Source: Sediminibacterium magnilacihabitans (GTDB lineage: Bacteria; Bacteroidota; Bacteroidia; Chitinophagales; Chitinophagaceae). From it: a stretch of DNA of 64,000 bases. The translations under genes were made by a program, and so were the position numbers. Each line of letters starts with the position of its first letter. Within the stretch, counting starts at the first letter, position 1. The stretch lies in NCBI GenBank assembly GCA_002973575.1, contig PVEQ01000009.1, forward strand, positions 62,001-126,000. The letters run 5' to 3'. Shown piece by piece: positions 9,901-18,467 of this stretch. The notes under the pieces were generated by a model. The model worked only from the letters and a program-made list of their open reading frames with translations. It was not told where the DNA came from and made no database searches.

Positions 9901-10323
9901 CAATAATCGCACTTCAGCTTCTTTTCCGGCATTCAGATTCACTTTCCCTTCATGAGCCCAATAAGTCAATACATGGGATATCAGGGCATCGAGGCGTTGT
10001 ACATTCCGAGTCTGTACTGCATCGTCGGAAACCATTTCTGCCAGTTGGTCCAATTGCGTTGGGATAGTAGTACTTACTTTCTCCCAGGGTTCCATATAAT
10101 GGTAGTTGCCGGTTGCCCAGTAAAGCCTGCGCGCGCTCTTCAGTTGGGATATTTCGTGGCGGATCTGTCTTACCAAATTGATCACCTTATTGGAATGGGT
10201 CACCAATGTTGTTTCCTTTTCTTCCCGTTGCATGGAAGTAATGGAAACATATCCTACTATCAGCACGAGTAAAACGGCTATACCCAGGCCTAAGTATAAT
10301 TTAAACGGCATTGATCTAAACAT
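6949..10323 (-). CDS. Membrane hybrid histidine kinase with three receiver domains
   Basis: 1124 residues. Two membrane segments (about residues 7-28 and 190-212) flank a CHASE3-like helical sensor. Then come a GAF domain, a long coiled coil rich in Glu/Gln, HisKA (FLANMSHELRTPLNS), HATPase_c (VSDTGIGI, YGGTGLGLSI) and three receivers. Receivers 1 (AIILDIQLPVMDG) and 3 (LVLMDIMMPEMDG) keep the phospho-acceptor Asp; receiver 2 reads CVIVNVEQS, with Asn at that place, so it is probably not phosphorylated. The start at 10323 (MFRSMPFKLYLG) is preferred: a longer in-frame extension to 10494 would run through a perfect palindromic terminator and into the susD-like gene. Confidence 0.9.
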   Translation of the reverse strand: MFRSMPFKLYLGLGIAVLLVLIVGYVSITSMQREEKETTLVTHSNKVINLVRQIRHEISQLKSARRLYWATGNYHYMEPWEKVSTTIPTQLDQLAEMVSDDAVQTRNVQRLDALISHVLTYWAHEGKVNLNAGKEAEVRLLVEEEKRLDDVYAQFELTQGEEQRILLMRENEVIQYNRQTRTILYVGVAILLLVVLLLVNSILQVLRSRYKASKTLQSNLDEMEKLNQVAYDKNWTLEGFSYVNNRIQWVESTQVLADKIIHALVEYLEVPAGAIYFFKEEEQELEMVSAVSVGRASIKKFKLGEGIVGNAAMQKMPSLIKHIPPSYWRVVTGLGEITGNGQIMCVPLWVNGELKGLIELGCFDNFTPLQQTFLNNIGDMLGTAINSAQARDKIETLLQEVQEQQEELQQANDELSRQTEELLASEEELRAQENELKQVNIELNERNNLIEEARKNLSVKAKELEASSRYKSEFLANMSHELRTPLNSILILAKLMSDNKDGNLTNKQVEYAMIIGKSGKDLLALINNILDLSKIEAGKIELEIEDVELEDVKSDLEQLFKVVASEKKVQLSIEMAKTAPKQIRSDKQKLEQVLKNLLSNAFKFTPAGGSISVAIGNKNQFQKDWLEISVSDTGIGISDDKQQLIFEAFQQADGSTSRKYGGTGLGLSISKELVRLLGGKIEVFSEEGKGSTFTLTLPRVFEMKNEEKVPEEVALLKAYEASEESQLEDDKAHIGPDDKVMLIIEDDVNFATITRDFARAKGYKVIMALRGDIGFLYAKQFKPKAIILDIQLPVMDGWTLLKKFKANAELKDIPVHIISAFDDNRLKHAGVLAYLKKPVDMEGLEQAFGLISKHIDADEKKILIVSDNHFHEERLEHLFREKDHQVSFEQVRSIQSAAEKIAAGKYDCVIVNVEQSINIHAAQQMSEQLHNKELPLIIYLDEDISSEEELQLRKISDVIVRHSGTASSRLIDELELFLYKMHELDHKTTPAVHTSVAANVSLQQKKILVVDDDMRNVFALSTVLESNQMEVVIASDGKESLDQLKKHKDIDLVLMDIMMPEMDGYEAMKLIRNDLKLTLPIIAVTAKAMVGDREKCIAAGASDYIAKPLDMQKLLSLMRVWLTK

Positions 10324-10343
10324 AGAGGAAAAATACTTCAAAT

Positions 10344-10377
10344 AATAAAAAGAGCCCTTTAAAGGGCTCTTTTTATT
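10344..10377 (-). terminator. Perfect 34-bp palindromic terminator after the SusCD genes
   Basis: Two 17-base arms, AATAAAAAGAGCCCTTT and its exact complement, meet without a loop base, so the core is GAGCCCTTTAAAGGGCTC flanked by A and T runs. It ends transcription from the susC/susD operon on the minus strand and can work in both directions. It lies 21 bases upstream of the hybrid kinase start, separating the two transcription units. Confidence 0.85.
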
Positions 10378-10396
10378 ATGATTCTTCCTGTTTCGT

Positions 10397-11692
10397 TTAG
10401 AATACCGGGTCAGCCGGCGTATTCGCATTACTGTCCCTTTCACGGAAAGGATAAGGGAACAGGTTGCGTTTACGTTCACTGGTGGGTCTTCCAAAACGCC
10501 GCATATCTTCCAGCTTCATACCCGAGAGGTATAACTCAATACAACGGTTCCGGTATATCTGCAGCAACAGGTCGGCCGCCGTTACAGGCGCTACCGGGGG
10601 AAGGTCTGCCCCTATACCCAACGCATCATTAGCCGGCTTCTTGGTAACCACCTTGTTCAACTCAACGATACCATTGACCAGGTCGGGGGTCGATTGGCGG
10701 GCATAAGCTTCTGCCTTGATGAGGCTTATTTCACCCGGGTAATACAATGGTATGGCCGTAGTGGCGCTGTTCCAGAAGCCATTGAGACGGAAACGTGGAT
10801 TGATGGTAGCATTGATGGTAGTATAGAATGGAACCCGCTTATCGCTCAGATCAGGCGCAACGGAAGCAGGCAACCCCAACGTGGAATCTACCGGCTGATA
10901 CACGTTATTGGTAGAAGTAACTGCATTGAAAACCGGATTCGGATTGGCCGCTTCAAAATTAAAGACCGATTTTTTACTCAGATCCACCATGTTGGCGGCA
11001 GCTAATGCACCGGTATAATTATTACTGAACAACTGGTACCTGGCTTTGAGTGCGTAAAGGGTATTTACAATGTCAACGCCCGCAGGTAAATCGGTAAGAA
11101 AAGTGTTGCTGATCGCGTTGGCATTGATGGTAGTGATCGCTTTGTCGATCGCAGCGATAGCGCGTGCATAACCTGTCATGCGATCAGAGAAAGTAGCATT
11201 GTTGATGCCAATGGTATCGGGTACTTTCTCCCAATAACCAGCCATACATCCGATAGAGAGCGCTTTCAGGATCGAAGCATAGCCGATCAGTCCGCTGGCA
11301 TATCCTTTATCACTCAACTGTGAGGCGGCAGTGATCACATTATTGGCATCGTAAATCACTTTAGACGCCGATGTCCATACATTACCCAACAAACCATTGG
11401 TACCATCCACTGCCGTGCCGCCGGTTGAAAACTGCAGTTCGGAAGTATTACCCGGATTGAGCAGGAAAGTTTCATTGGTAACCAATCCTGTTGCATCAGA
11501 CATCCCGTAAGCTACGTTCGCCGTATATGTTTTTTGAATACCAACGACTACGCCAACCAATCCCTTTGCCGAACTCAATACCTGTGTTGACGTAGCCGCA
11601 TTGGGGTTTGTATAATCTTTTTTACAACCCGTTGCCTGGATCAATAAGGCTGCAAGGCTGCTGTATATGGTAATGTGAATTATCTTTTTCAT
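10397..11692 (-). CDS. SusD/RagB-like outer-membrane lipoprotein
   Basis: 431 residues with a lipoprotein signal (MKKIIHITIYSSLAALLIQATGC, Cys at 23) and a helix-rich body; the end has the SusD-family pattern LYRNRCIELYLSG-like (IYRNRCIELYLSGMKLEDMRR). SusD proteins bind the substrate on the cell surface and form a lid over the SusC channel. At 431 residues it is somewhat shorter than usual. It follows the SusC gene by 18 bases on the same strand. The ligand is unknown; the neighbouring DeoR regulator and anmK hint at amino-sugar or peptidoglycan-derived material. Confidence 0.88.
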   Translation of the reverse strand: MKKIIHITIYSSLAALLIQATGCKKDYTNPNAATSTQVLSSAKGLVGVVVGIQKTYTANVAYGMSDATGLVTNETFLLNPGNTSELQFSTGGTAVDGTNGLLGNVWTSASKVIYDANNVITAASQLSDKGYASGLIGYASILKALSIGCMAGYWEKVPDTIGINNATFSDRMTGYARAIAAIDKAITTINANAISNTFLTDLPAGVDIVNTLYALKARYQLFSNNYTGALAAANMVDLSKKSVFNFEAANPNPVFNAVTSTNNVYQPVDSTLGLPASVAPDLSDKRVPFYTTINATINPRFRLNGFWNSATTAIPLYYPGEISLIKAEAYARQSTPDLVNGIVELNKVVTKKPANDALGIGADLPPVAPVTAADLLLQIYRNRCIELYLSGMKLEDMRRFGRPTSERKRNLFPYPFRERDSNANTPADPVF

Positions 11693-11710
11693 GTAATTAG
11701 TTTTTAGGAA

Positions 11711-14700
11711 TTAAAATTTTGCCTGTATACCAAAACTGAAAGTCCTGGGTATGGGCGTTGAACCAAAATCAATTCCTCTGAGAATGGTACTTTGTCCGCC
11801 GGCATTTACTTCCGGATCGTATCCGTTGTAATGATCCCAACTGATCAGGTTACGGCCGCTGAGGCTGAGGCTCAGGTCGCTGAAACATTTCACCTTACCG
11901 AGATGATATGCCAGCGATACCTCGCGCAGTTTGGTAAACGATCCATCATCGATGCGCCATTGTTCAATGGCATAAATGCTGCTGACATAACCTCGTGGAA
12001 GAAGACCTCTTTGTTCCTGTTCTGCGACTTTACCATTACCTACACCCTGCCTGGTACGGAAATCGGCATTGAAAACATTTATACCATGCACCACATCTAC
12101 CTGCACGCGCAGGCTGAGTTTTTTATAAGAGAACTCATTCACCAGGCTTCCTGTATAATCCGGGTTGGGATTACCGATCACTTTACGCAGCACACTTCCC
12201 ACAGGCAACCCGGTTGTTGCATCTCTTCCCGTAGTATAGCTCAACACGGAATGCTGTGTGCCTCTTTCTGTTTGAGGGAAACCACTGCCGTTCTTTACCA
12301 ATGCACCATTGGGGTCTGTTGCAAAGAAGGTTCCGTAAAAAACACCGATCGGCTGCCCCTGAATAATGGCAACGGGTGCACCTGCATTGGTGCTGAGCAG
12401 TATCAACGCCTGGCCAATGCTCACCGCCTTGTTACGGTTATGGTTAAAGATAGCGGTCAGGTCCCAGTTAAAATCTTTCTTCACAACAGGTTTGCCGGTC
12501 AGCACCAACTCATATCCTTTATTTTCCAAAGAGCCGAAATTATCACGCAGACTGGAGAAGCCCGAAGTAGGTGCAATAAAACGATCGATCAACAGGTCCT
12601 TTACTTTCTTGTTGTAAACATTCACTGTAAGGCCCAGCCTTCCTGAAAAGAAAGAAAGGTCCATACCCAGTTCTGTTTCTTCCTGCCGCTCGGGTTTTAT
12701 ATTTTCATTGGCCAGCACCGATTGTGAATTCAAAGCGGTCCTGCCCAGGTAAGAAGAAGGCAGGTAAGTATTGAAGCGGTCATACGCACCTATCCCGGTG
12801 AGGTTACCGCTTTGTCCGTAAGCCAACCGCAGTTTCATCAGGTTCCACCATTTGGATACGCCCCATTTGTTCCAATAATCGGCGCCCGACAATACATAGC
12901 TTCCACTGGCTTTATAGTAAGTCTGGTTGCGTTGGTTTTCACCAAACACAGAAGATCCGTCTACCCGAACCGCGCCTGTTACAAAGAACTGGTTACGGTA
13001 TTTGAAATTTTGTTGTATGTATGTTCCGTATACCGATAATTCCGATCTGCTATCTACTCCATCCATCTTCGTGCTCACACCGCTAACGGTTTGCACAAAA
13101 GGCGCCAACCCGCGACCCTGTAAGAGGGAATAGCTGTTCTTCTCGTATTGCTGAGAGAAACCCACTTGTGTTACAGAATTGATCTTAGGGGTGATATCAA
13201 TATTATAAGTGGCATTGAGATCGTGGTTGATGGCAAAGAAATTATCGTTGCCGGTGCTCGCATACCCATTCAAAGTAGCATCGAGTGATGGGCCGCCGCC
13301 GTAGAAAGCCGTATTTACATTATAGGCAAACGGCGGGATATAAGTAGTACCGTTTTGCGTATAATTGTCGATACCCATGGTATAGTCTACCGTAAGCCTT
13401 TTAATGGGCTTCAATTTCAGTCCCAGATTTGCAATGATGCGGTTGGTGGTTTGTTTTTGTTTGATGTCTTCTATCACCGAAACCGGGTTAACACGTCCTC
13501 TTTCACCCACAGCCTGTATATTGCCCAATGCGTCCCTGGCCCAGATGTTGTGAAAATTACCAATGATGGTAACTGAGTTGGTGGGTGAGAAAAACGAGTT
13601 GCCATCGGGTTTTTCATTGGATGTACTGTTGATATAATTCAGTCCGATGTTAAAAGTCGCCCATTTGTTCAGCACCTGGTCGATATTACTGCGAAAGCTG
13701 AACCGTTGGTAATCGGTATTACGCACGATGCCCTGGTTGAAAAAATAAGCGCCCGATACATAGTATTTGGTTTTGTCGGTACCACCGCTCACCGAAACAT
13801 TGTTATCGGTTCCGCCGGCATTCCTGAAAATATAATCCTGGTAATCGTAACGCGTTACAGGTGTAGTATTGGTGAGTGTTGGAATGAGCACATCCTGTGT
13901 TTGTGCACCAGGTCCATCGGTAGGTCCACCGAATTTGGTGGGCGATTGGTTCACGTCGAGCTTCTTGCGGAGACTACTCGAAATATAACTGGTAGAGAAA
14001 CTAACTTTCGGTGCGCCGCTCTTACCTTTTTTAGTGAATATCTGCACCACACCTGCGTTAGCCCGGCTACCATAGATGGCAGCTGCAGCAGCTCCGTTCA
14101 GCACTTCTATCCGCTCAATGTCTTCGGGGTTGATATCTGTGAGCCTGCTTTGGCCAATCGATCCCACAAAATTACCGCCATCGTAATTGCCCGACGTATT
14201 GGTTACGCGGGTAGTGGCGTTGTTTACAATCACACCATCAACAATGTACAAAGGATCAGAACCGGATGAGATAGAGCTGATACCTCTCAGCCGTACCGAC
14301 AACCCACCTGCCGGATCGCCGGAGTTCTGCGATATCTGCGCACCCGCTGTTTTTCCTTGCAGTGCTGCCAGTACATTACCGGTAGCGCCTTTGGTGAGTT
14401 CGTCTGCCGAAACCGAACTGATATAACTACCCAGTTGTCTCCTGGTGGTTCCCTGGGATGTACCGGTAACAATCACTTCATCGAGTTTGCCAATGTCTTC
14501 ATTCAGTTCTGCGTTGAGGGTATAATTATTATTGCTTTCTGAAACAGTAAGCAATATTTCCTGGGGAAGATATCCAGTACTTGAAAATACCACTGTATGT
14601 TTTCCCGGTTTCAATGGTGCGGAAAAATGATAAGCGCCACTGTTATCGGTAGCAATACCGTTGCTGGTTCCTTTGATAACAACCGAGGCCGCTTCAATAC

Positions 14701-14824
14701 CGGCGCCTCTTTTGTTGGTTACCTTGCCGCTGATGCGAACCTGCGCGTAAGTGACTGACGTCACCAGGCACAGCAGTAGCAACACGCAGGGCATGGCCCG
14801 TTTGCCTGAAAGTGTGATGTTCAT
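11711..14824 (-). CDS. SusC/RagA-family TonB-dependent receptor
   Basis: 1037 residues with a signal peptide (LLLLCLVTSVTYAQ), an N-terminal carboxypeptidase-regulatory-like domain (RISGKVTNKRGAGIEAASVV), a plug domain (LDEVIVTGTSQG to AAAAIYGSRANAGVVQIFTKKG) and a 22-strand barrel ending in a terminal Phe (FSFGIQAKF). It imports an oligomeric substrate across the outer membrane using TonB energy, together with the SusD-like protein encoded next. The upstream regulator gene at 14845 may be in the same transcript (20-base gap). Confidence 0.93.
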   Translation of the reverse strand: MNITLSGKRAMPCVLLLLCLVTSVTYAQVRISGKVTNKRGAGIEAASVVIKGTSNGIATDNSGAYHFSAPLKPGKHTVVFSSTGYLPQEILLTVSESNNNYTLNAELNEDIGKLDEVIVTGTSQGTTRRQLGSYISSVSADELTKGATGNVLAALQGKTAGAQISQNSGDPAGGLSVRLRGISSISSGSDPLYIVDGVIVNNATTRVTNTSGNYDGGNFVGSIGQSRLTDINPEDIERIEVLNGAAAAAIYGSRANAGVVQIFTKKGKSGAPKVSFSTSYISSSLRKKLDVNQSPTKFGGPTDGPGAQTQDVLIPTLTNTTPVTRYDYQDYIFRNAGGTDNNVSVSGGTDKTKYYVSGAYFFNQGIVRNTDYQRFSFRSNIDQVLNKWATFNIGLNYINSTSNEKPDGNSFFSPTNSVTIIGNFHNIWARDALGNIQAVGERGRVNPVSVIEDIKQKQTTNRIIANLGLKLKPIKRLTVDYTMGIDNYTQNGTTYIPPFAYNVNTAFYGGGPSLDATLNGYASTGNDNFFAINHDLNATYNIDITPKINSVTQVGFSQQYEKNSYSLLQGRGLAPFVQTVSGVSTKMDGVDSRSELSVYGTYIQQNFKYRNQFFVTGAVRVDGSSVFGENQRNQTYYKASGSYVLSGADYWNKWGVSKWWNLMKLRLAYGQSGNLTGIGAYDRFNTYLPSSYLGRTALNSQSVLANENIKPERQEETELGMDLSFFSGRLGLTVNVYNKKVKDLLIDRFIAPTSGFSSLRDNFGSLENKGYELVLTGKPVVKKDFNWDLTAIFNHNRNKAVSIGQALILLSTNAGAPVAIIQGQPIGVFYGTFFATDPNGALVKNGSGFPQTERGTQHSVLSYTTGRDATTGLPVGSVLRKVIGNPNPDYTGSLVNEFSYKKLSLRVQVDVVHGINVFNADFRTRQGVGNGKVAEQEQRGLLPRGYVSSIYAIEQWRIDDGSFTKLREVSLAYHLGKVKCFSDLSLSLSGRNLISWDHYNGYDPEVNAGGQSTILRGIDFGSTPIPRTFSFGIQAKF

Positions 14825-14844
14825 AATTATTGCAGTGTTTAAGT

Positions 14845-15588
14845 TTACAAAAGTTTAACCCCGGCTGCCACAAAACCTTCGAATAAAGGATTGCCAGGCC
14901 CTGAATCCGTAATGATGGTGTCTATCTCATCCAGTCCGCATACCGCAAAACGCTGGCGTGTATTGATCTTTTCAGTGATCGACAAGACCACCGTTTTCTT
15001 CGAGGCTTTGATCATGGACTGCTTTACCTGCACCACTTCCCAATCATTGTCAGACACACCTGCACCGTCTATCGCGTTGATGCCCAGAAAACACAAGTCG
15101 GCTTTGATACTGTTTATTCTGGAAATGGCTTCTCCTCCAACCGCTATCTGTGAACTTTTGGATATCCTGTCACCCATGAAAATGACCTGTATGTTCGGAT
15201 GTTGCGCATATTCATAAGCGGCAGGAATGCTCCCCGTAAAAAAAGTGGCCTGCAGGCCCGCCGGCAATATCCGCGCCATTTCTACAACAGTGGTGCCGCC
15301 CGTGGTAAGGATAAACATATCATGCTGCACCAGCGATACCGCTTTTTCGGCAATGATCTTTTTACCATCGGCTTTGTATACATCGAATCGCAAAAAAGAG
15401 CTATGGAAAGACTTGGATAAAGCTCCTCCATACACTTTGACGATCTTGTCCAGCTCTGCCAACTCGTTCAGGTCACGGCGGATAGTATCTTCGGATACAT
15501 TAATTTCAATACCCAGATCGGAGGATAATACCCTGTTATGGAGGTCGATTTTTCTCAGGATATAAGCCTGTCGTTCTGTTTTCAGCAT
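14845..15588 (-). CDS. DeoR-family transcriptional regulator
   Basis: 247 residues, the usual DeoR length. The N-terminal winged helix (AYILRKIDLHNRVLSSDLGIE, then SEDTIRRDLNELAELDKI) is followed by the DeoR sensor domain with TTGGTTVVEMARILP, a phosphosugar-binding loop. Such proteins usually repress sugar genes until a phosphorylated sugar binds. It is divergent from anmK and upstream of susC/susD; the shared gap contains three operator-like repeats. The candidate inducer is a sugar phosphate such as MurNAc-6-phosphate, which is inference. Confidence 0.88.
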   Translation of the reverse strand: MLKTERQAYILRKIDLHNRVLSSDLGIEINVSEDTIRRDLNELAELDKIVKVYGGALSKSFHSSFLRFDVYKADGKKIIAEKAVSLVQHDMFILTTGGTTVVEMARILPAGLQATFFTGSIPAAYEYAQHPNIQVIFMGDRISKSSQIAVGGEAISRINSIKADLCFLGINAIDGAGVSDNDWEVVQVKQSMIKASKKTVVLSITEKINTRQRFAVCGLDEIDTIITDSGPGNPLFEGFVAAGVKLL

Positions 15589-15618
15589 AGTAGTATGGTA
15601 ATTGGGCTTTTAAAAATA

Positions 15619-15690
15619 ATGCATAATAGCGCGTAAACACAAAAAAAATATGCAAATTAGCGCATAAAATATGCGTTTTTTAGCGTAAAA
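15619..15690. promoter_or_regulatory. Three-copy operator-like repeat between the DeoR gene and anmK
   Basis: Three related 20-base elements start at 15619 (ATGCATAATAGCGCGTAAAC), 15650 (ATGCAAATTAGCGCATAAAA) and 15671 (ATGCGTTTTTTAGCGTAAAA). They share ATGC at the left and TAGCG followed by TAAA at the right. Their start-to-start spacings of 31 and 21 bases are close to three and two DNA turns, so a protein would meet them on one face. The last copy ends 9 bases before the anmK ATG. A likely reader is the DeoR protein encoded beside it. Confidence 0.6.
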
Positions 15691-15699
15691 AATAGGCAA

Positions 15700-16899
15700 A
15701 TGAATCCAAATATTAAGAAACTATATCATATAGCAGGAAAGGAAGAGCGTCTTATCCTCGGACTGATGAGTGGCACTTCTGTAGACGGACTGGACCTGGC
15801 ATTATGCCGCTTTTCGGGTAGCGGTCTCCATACCAATATTGCATTGCAGGCATTCCAGACCATTCCTTACGAAAACGGGTTCAGGGAAGAGATCAGATCG
15901 GTTTTTTCGAAGCGTTCGGTGGACCTGGAAAAAGTATGCGTGCTCAATGCATGGGTGGCGCAGGAACATGCACGGCTGGTAAACCGGTGTTTACAGGAAT
16001 GGCAAATAAACGCAGCGCAGGTAGACCTGCTGGCGAGTCATGGGCAAACCATCTACCATGCACCTAAATTGCTGCACCCGCAAGACCAGTTTGGCAATGC
16101 CACTTTACAGATCGGCGATGGAGATCATTTAGCAGTGGGCACCGGCATTATTACCATCAGTGATTTCAGGCAGAAGCATATTGCTGCCGGCGGAGAAGGC
16201 GCTCCACTGGCGGTTTTCGGCGATTACCTGATATTCAGCAGTGATACTGAAGACCGCATCATGCTGAATATCGGCGGTATTGCCAATTTTACCTACCTGC
16301 CCTCGAACCGCAATGCCACTGAAGTATTCTGCAGCGATATAGGAGCAGGTAATACAATGATGGACGCATACATACAACAACATTTTCCCGGTCATCATTT
16401 CGATGAAAATGCGAACATCGCCAGGCAGGGTAATATTCACCAGGGGCTTTTGCACGAGTTAAAGCAACATATATTCTTTGCCTTGGAATTTCCTAAAACC
16501 ATCGGTCCCGAATTATTCAACCTGCTCTATCTCAACAGTGCGATGAGCCGCGCCGGCGTTGACCATCTTTCGCATGCAGATACCATGGCAACACTCAATC
16601 GTTTTTCTGCGGATATGATCGTAGATGCCCTGCGTCGCTGTATGCGTAACAAAGCGTATGTTGTGTATGTAAGCGGTGGTGGCATGCACAACCCTTTGCT
16701 CATGCAACACATGCAGGAACAATTGCCTGGTATTATTTTCAGGAATACGAGTGAACTTCATATCCATCCCGATGCAAAAGAAGCGGTATTGTTTGCTGTA
16801 CTGGCCAACGAAACGGTTTGTGGCGGGCAAACACAGATGGGTTCCCTGCAAAACGGAATTCCCCATGTAAGCATGGGGAAGATCAGCTTTCCGTCTTAG
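15700..16899 (+). CDS. anmK: Anhydro-N-acetylmuramic acid kinase
   Basis: 399 residues. It opens the 1,6-anhydro ring of anhMurNAc while phosphorylating it with ATP, giving MurNAc-6-phosphate in cell-wall recycling. The ATP-binding start LGLMSGTSVDGLDLALCRF, LLASHGQTIYHAP, IGGIANFTYLP, DIGAGNTMMD and the late VYVSGGGMHNPLL are all AnmK signatures. It is transcribed away from the DeoR gene, with the repeat array just upstream, which suggests control by that regulator. In context the nearby SusC/SusD pair may bring in peptidoglycan fragments. Confidence 0.95.
   Translation: MNPNIKKLYHIAGKEERLILGLMSGTSVDGLDLALCRFSGSGLHTNIALQAFQTIPYENGFREEIRSVFSKRSVDLEKVCVLNAWVAQEHARLVNRCLQEWQINAAQVDLLASHGQTIYHAPKLLHPQDQFGNATLQIGDGDHLAVGTGIITISDFRQKHIAAGGEGAPLAVFGDYLIFSSDTEDRIMLNIGGIANFTYLPSNRNATEVFCSDIGAGNTMMDAYIQQHFPGHHFDENANIARQGNIHQGLLHELKQHIFFALEFPKTIGPELFNLLYLNSAMSRAGVDHLSHADTMATLNRFSADMIVDALRRCMRNKAYVVYVSGGGMHNPLLMQHMQEQLPGIIFRNTSELHIHPDAKEAVLFAVLANETVCGGQTQMGSLQNGIPHVSMGKISFPS
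16859..16880 (+). terminator. Hairpin at the 3' end of anmK, possible terminator
   Basis: TTCCCCATG and CATGGGGAA form a 9-bp perfect stem with a 4-base loop inside the last codons of anmK, where it converges on the beta-propeller gene. The 3' side is only weakly T-rich, so termination is uncertain. Confidence 0.3.
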
Positions 16900-16905
16900 T
16901 TTAAA

Positions 16906-17934
16906 TTAGTTTCCTACTACCAGTATCTGGAAGCTGCCTGGTTTCATCTTAGGCCTTCCTGTTGCTCCCGGAGCCTGCGCTTCGAAATCTGCAGCGGGAA
17001 GGTAGAGCTTGTGTGTAGCTTCATCCAGTGCAATGGTGCGGGCGCTTTTTTTAGTAGGTATGTTCGCTGTTACAGTGAATTGATCTTTTGAACCTTCATG
17101 TATTACCGTAATGGTTCCTTCGCCATTCGATGTATAGATGTTATGTAATTGAGGGTCGAAGCAGTCGCCATCACAACCATCGCCAATAGGCAATTTGGCA
17201 ACGATTGCTCCATTCTCTGCATTCATCACAACCAATAATTTATTATCGCCGCAAGCTGCGAACAATCTTTTGGTTTTTGTGTCGATGGCCAAACCGGTTG
17301 GCGCTTCACCTGGCAATAAAGACCAGTGTGCTTCTGCTTTGTAAGTGTTCGCATTCACCACTACGATCTCATTTTTATCTTCCACATTCACATATATTTT
17401 TCCTGCCTCATTACTCACTGCAGTTTCTGGTTTTCCTCCTACGGGAACAGTAGCCACCACTTTATCGGTTGCGGGATCGATGAATGTAAGGTCCTTGCTT
17501 CTTCCATTGCAGATCACTATTTTTTTGCTATGTGCATCGTAAAATATAGCATCGGGGTTTTCACCTGTTTTTACCGTGCCTGTAACAGCGAGGGTTTTCA
17601 GGTTGAAGACAGTGGCGTTACCTGCTCTTCCGTTGCTGGTATAGCCTTTGTTCAAAGCAGGTACAAATGCAATACCATGCACGCCTTCTGTGTTGGGAAT
17701 ATAACCCAGTGAATCGCCCGTTTGTTTGTCGAGCACATTCACCTGTGTACCATGTGAAACAAAAACCTTGTTCGAATTGGGTTGAATGGCAATGTAATCC
17801 CATCCGCCATTACTGGCAATATGGTAAGTGGAAAGGATATGAAGGTTTTTGCCAGCCTGGGCATTGGCCGCTTGCTGAAAAGTGGCCAGGGTTATCATTC
17901 CGATAACCGTTGCTTTTGCCAGTGATTGTTTCAT
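16906..17934 (-). CDS. Secreted YncE-like beta-propeller protein
   Basis: 342 residues with a signal peptide (MITLATFQQAANAQA) and repeated beta-propeller blades of YVTN/YncE type, for example NKVFVSHGTQVNVLDKQTGD and GKIYVNVEDKNEIVVVNA. Such proteins sit in the periplasm or on the surface and bind ligands or partners; no enzyme activity can be claimed. It converges with anmK, with only 6 bases between stop codons, and stands alone on its strand. Confidence 0.8.
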   Translation of the reverse strand: MKQSLAKATVIGMITLATFQQAANAQAGKNLHILSTYHIASNGGWDYIAIQPNSNKVFVSHGTQVNVLDKQTGDSLGYIPNTEGVHGIAFVPALNKGYTSNGRAGNATVFNLKTLAVTGTVKTGENPDAIFYDAHSKKIVICNGRSKDLTFIDPATDKVVATVPVGGKPETAVSNEAGKIYVNVEDKNEIVVVNANTYKAEAHWSLLPGEAPTGLAIDTKTKRLFAACGDNKLLVVMNAENGAIVAKLPIGDGCDGDCFDPQLHNIYTSNGEGTITVIHEGSKDQFTVTANIPTKKSARTIALDEATHKLYLPAADFEAQAPGATGRPKMKPGSFQILVVGN

Positions 17935-17997
17935 GGTTGTATTAATTTAGTTGAAGCATAAAATAAATACACCTTTCTGAAGCAATTCTGAAGCCGC

Positions 17998-18447
17998 TTA
18001 TTTGATCAGTACCAGCGTGCCGGCAATGATGAGCAGGGCGCCGGCCAGTACCCGCGCAGTCATTACTTCTTTTAGAAAAACGGCGGATAAGATGATGGTG
18101 AGCGCGATACTCAGTTTATCTACCGGCGCTACCTGTGAAACCTTTCCCATTTGTAATGCTTTGAAATAGAATACCCACGACAAGCCGGTGGTGATACCTG
18201 ATATCACCAGGAACAAAAGATTTTGCCTGGACAAAGTAGTGATCCCCTTGGTTTCATTCCGGGCCAGTACAATACCCCAGGCCACCAGCAATATAACCAC
18301 CGTGCGGATGGCAGTAGCCAGGTTGGAATTCATGTTACTGACGCCTATCTTGGCAAAAATGGCCGTCAATGCCGCAAACAAGGCGGATAATAATGCATAG
18401 ACCCACCACATATTATTCGATTTGAATAGTAAGTTAAACAGTTTCAT
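17998..18447 (-). CDS. EamA-family small membrane transporter
   Basis: 149 residues from the ATG at 18447, or 137 from the ATG at 18411 (MWWVYALLSALFAALTAIFA), which looks like the family's usual start. It has about five membrane helices of the DMT/EamA fold in a single half-length domain, so it probably works as a dimer. It follows the RND permease gene by 20 bases on the same strand and may be its last co-transcribed partner. The substrate is unknown. Confidence 0.8.
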   Translation of the reverse strand: MKLFNLLFKSNNMWWVYALLSALFAALTAIFAKIGVSNMNSNLATAIRTVVILLVAWGIVLARNETKGITTLSRQNLLFLVISGITTGLSWVFYFKALQMGKVSQVAPVDKLSIALTIILSAVFLKEVMTARVLAGALLIIAGTLVLIK

Positions 18448-18467
18448 CCTTTTTGTTCCGGGCCGGC

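Noticed and set aside
10324..10494. N-terminal extension of the hybrid kinase
   Set aside because: It would run through the palindromic terminator and into the susD-like gene, and its Arg/Lys-rich residues look non-coding; the membrane-helix start at 10323 is normal.
11792..12646. 284-codon open frame on the + strand
   Set aside because: Antisense to the SusC gene, without recognisable motifs or promoter.
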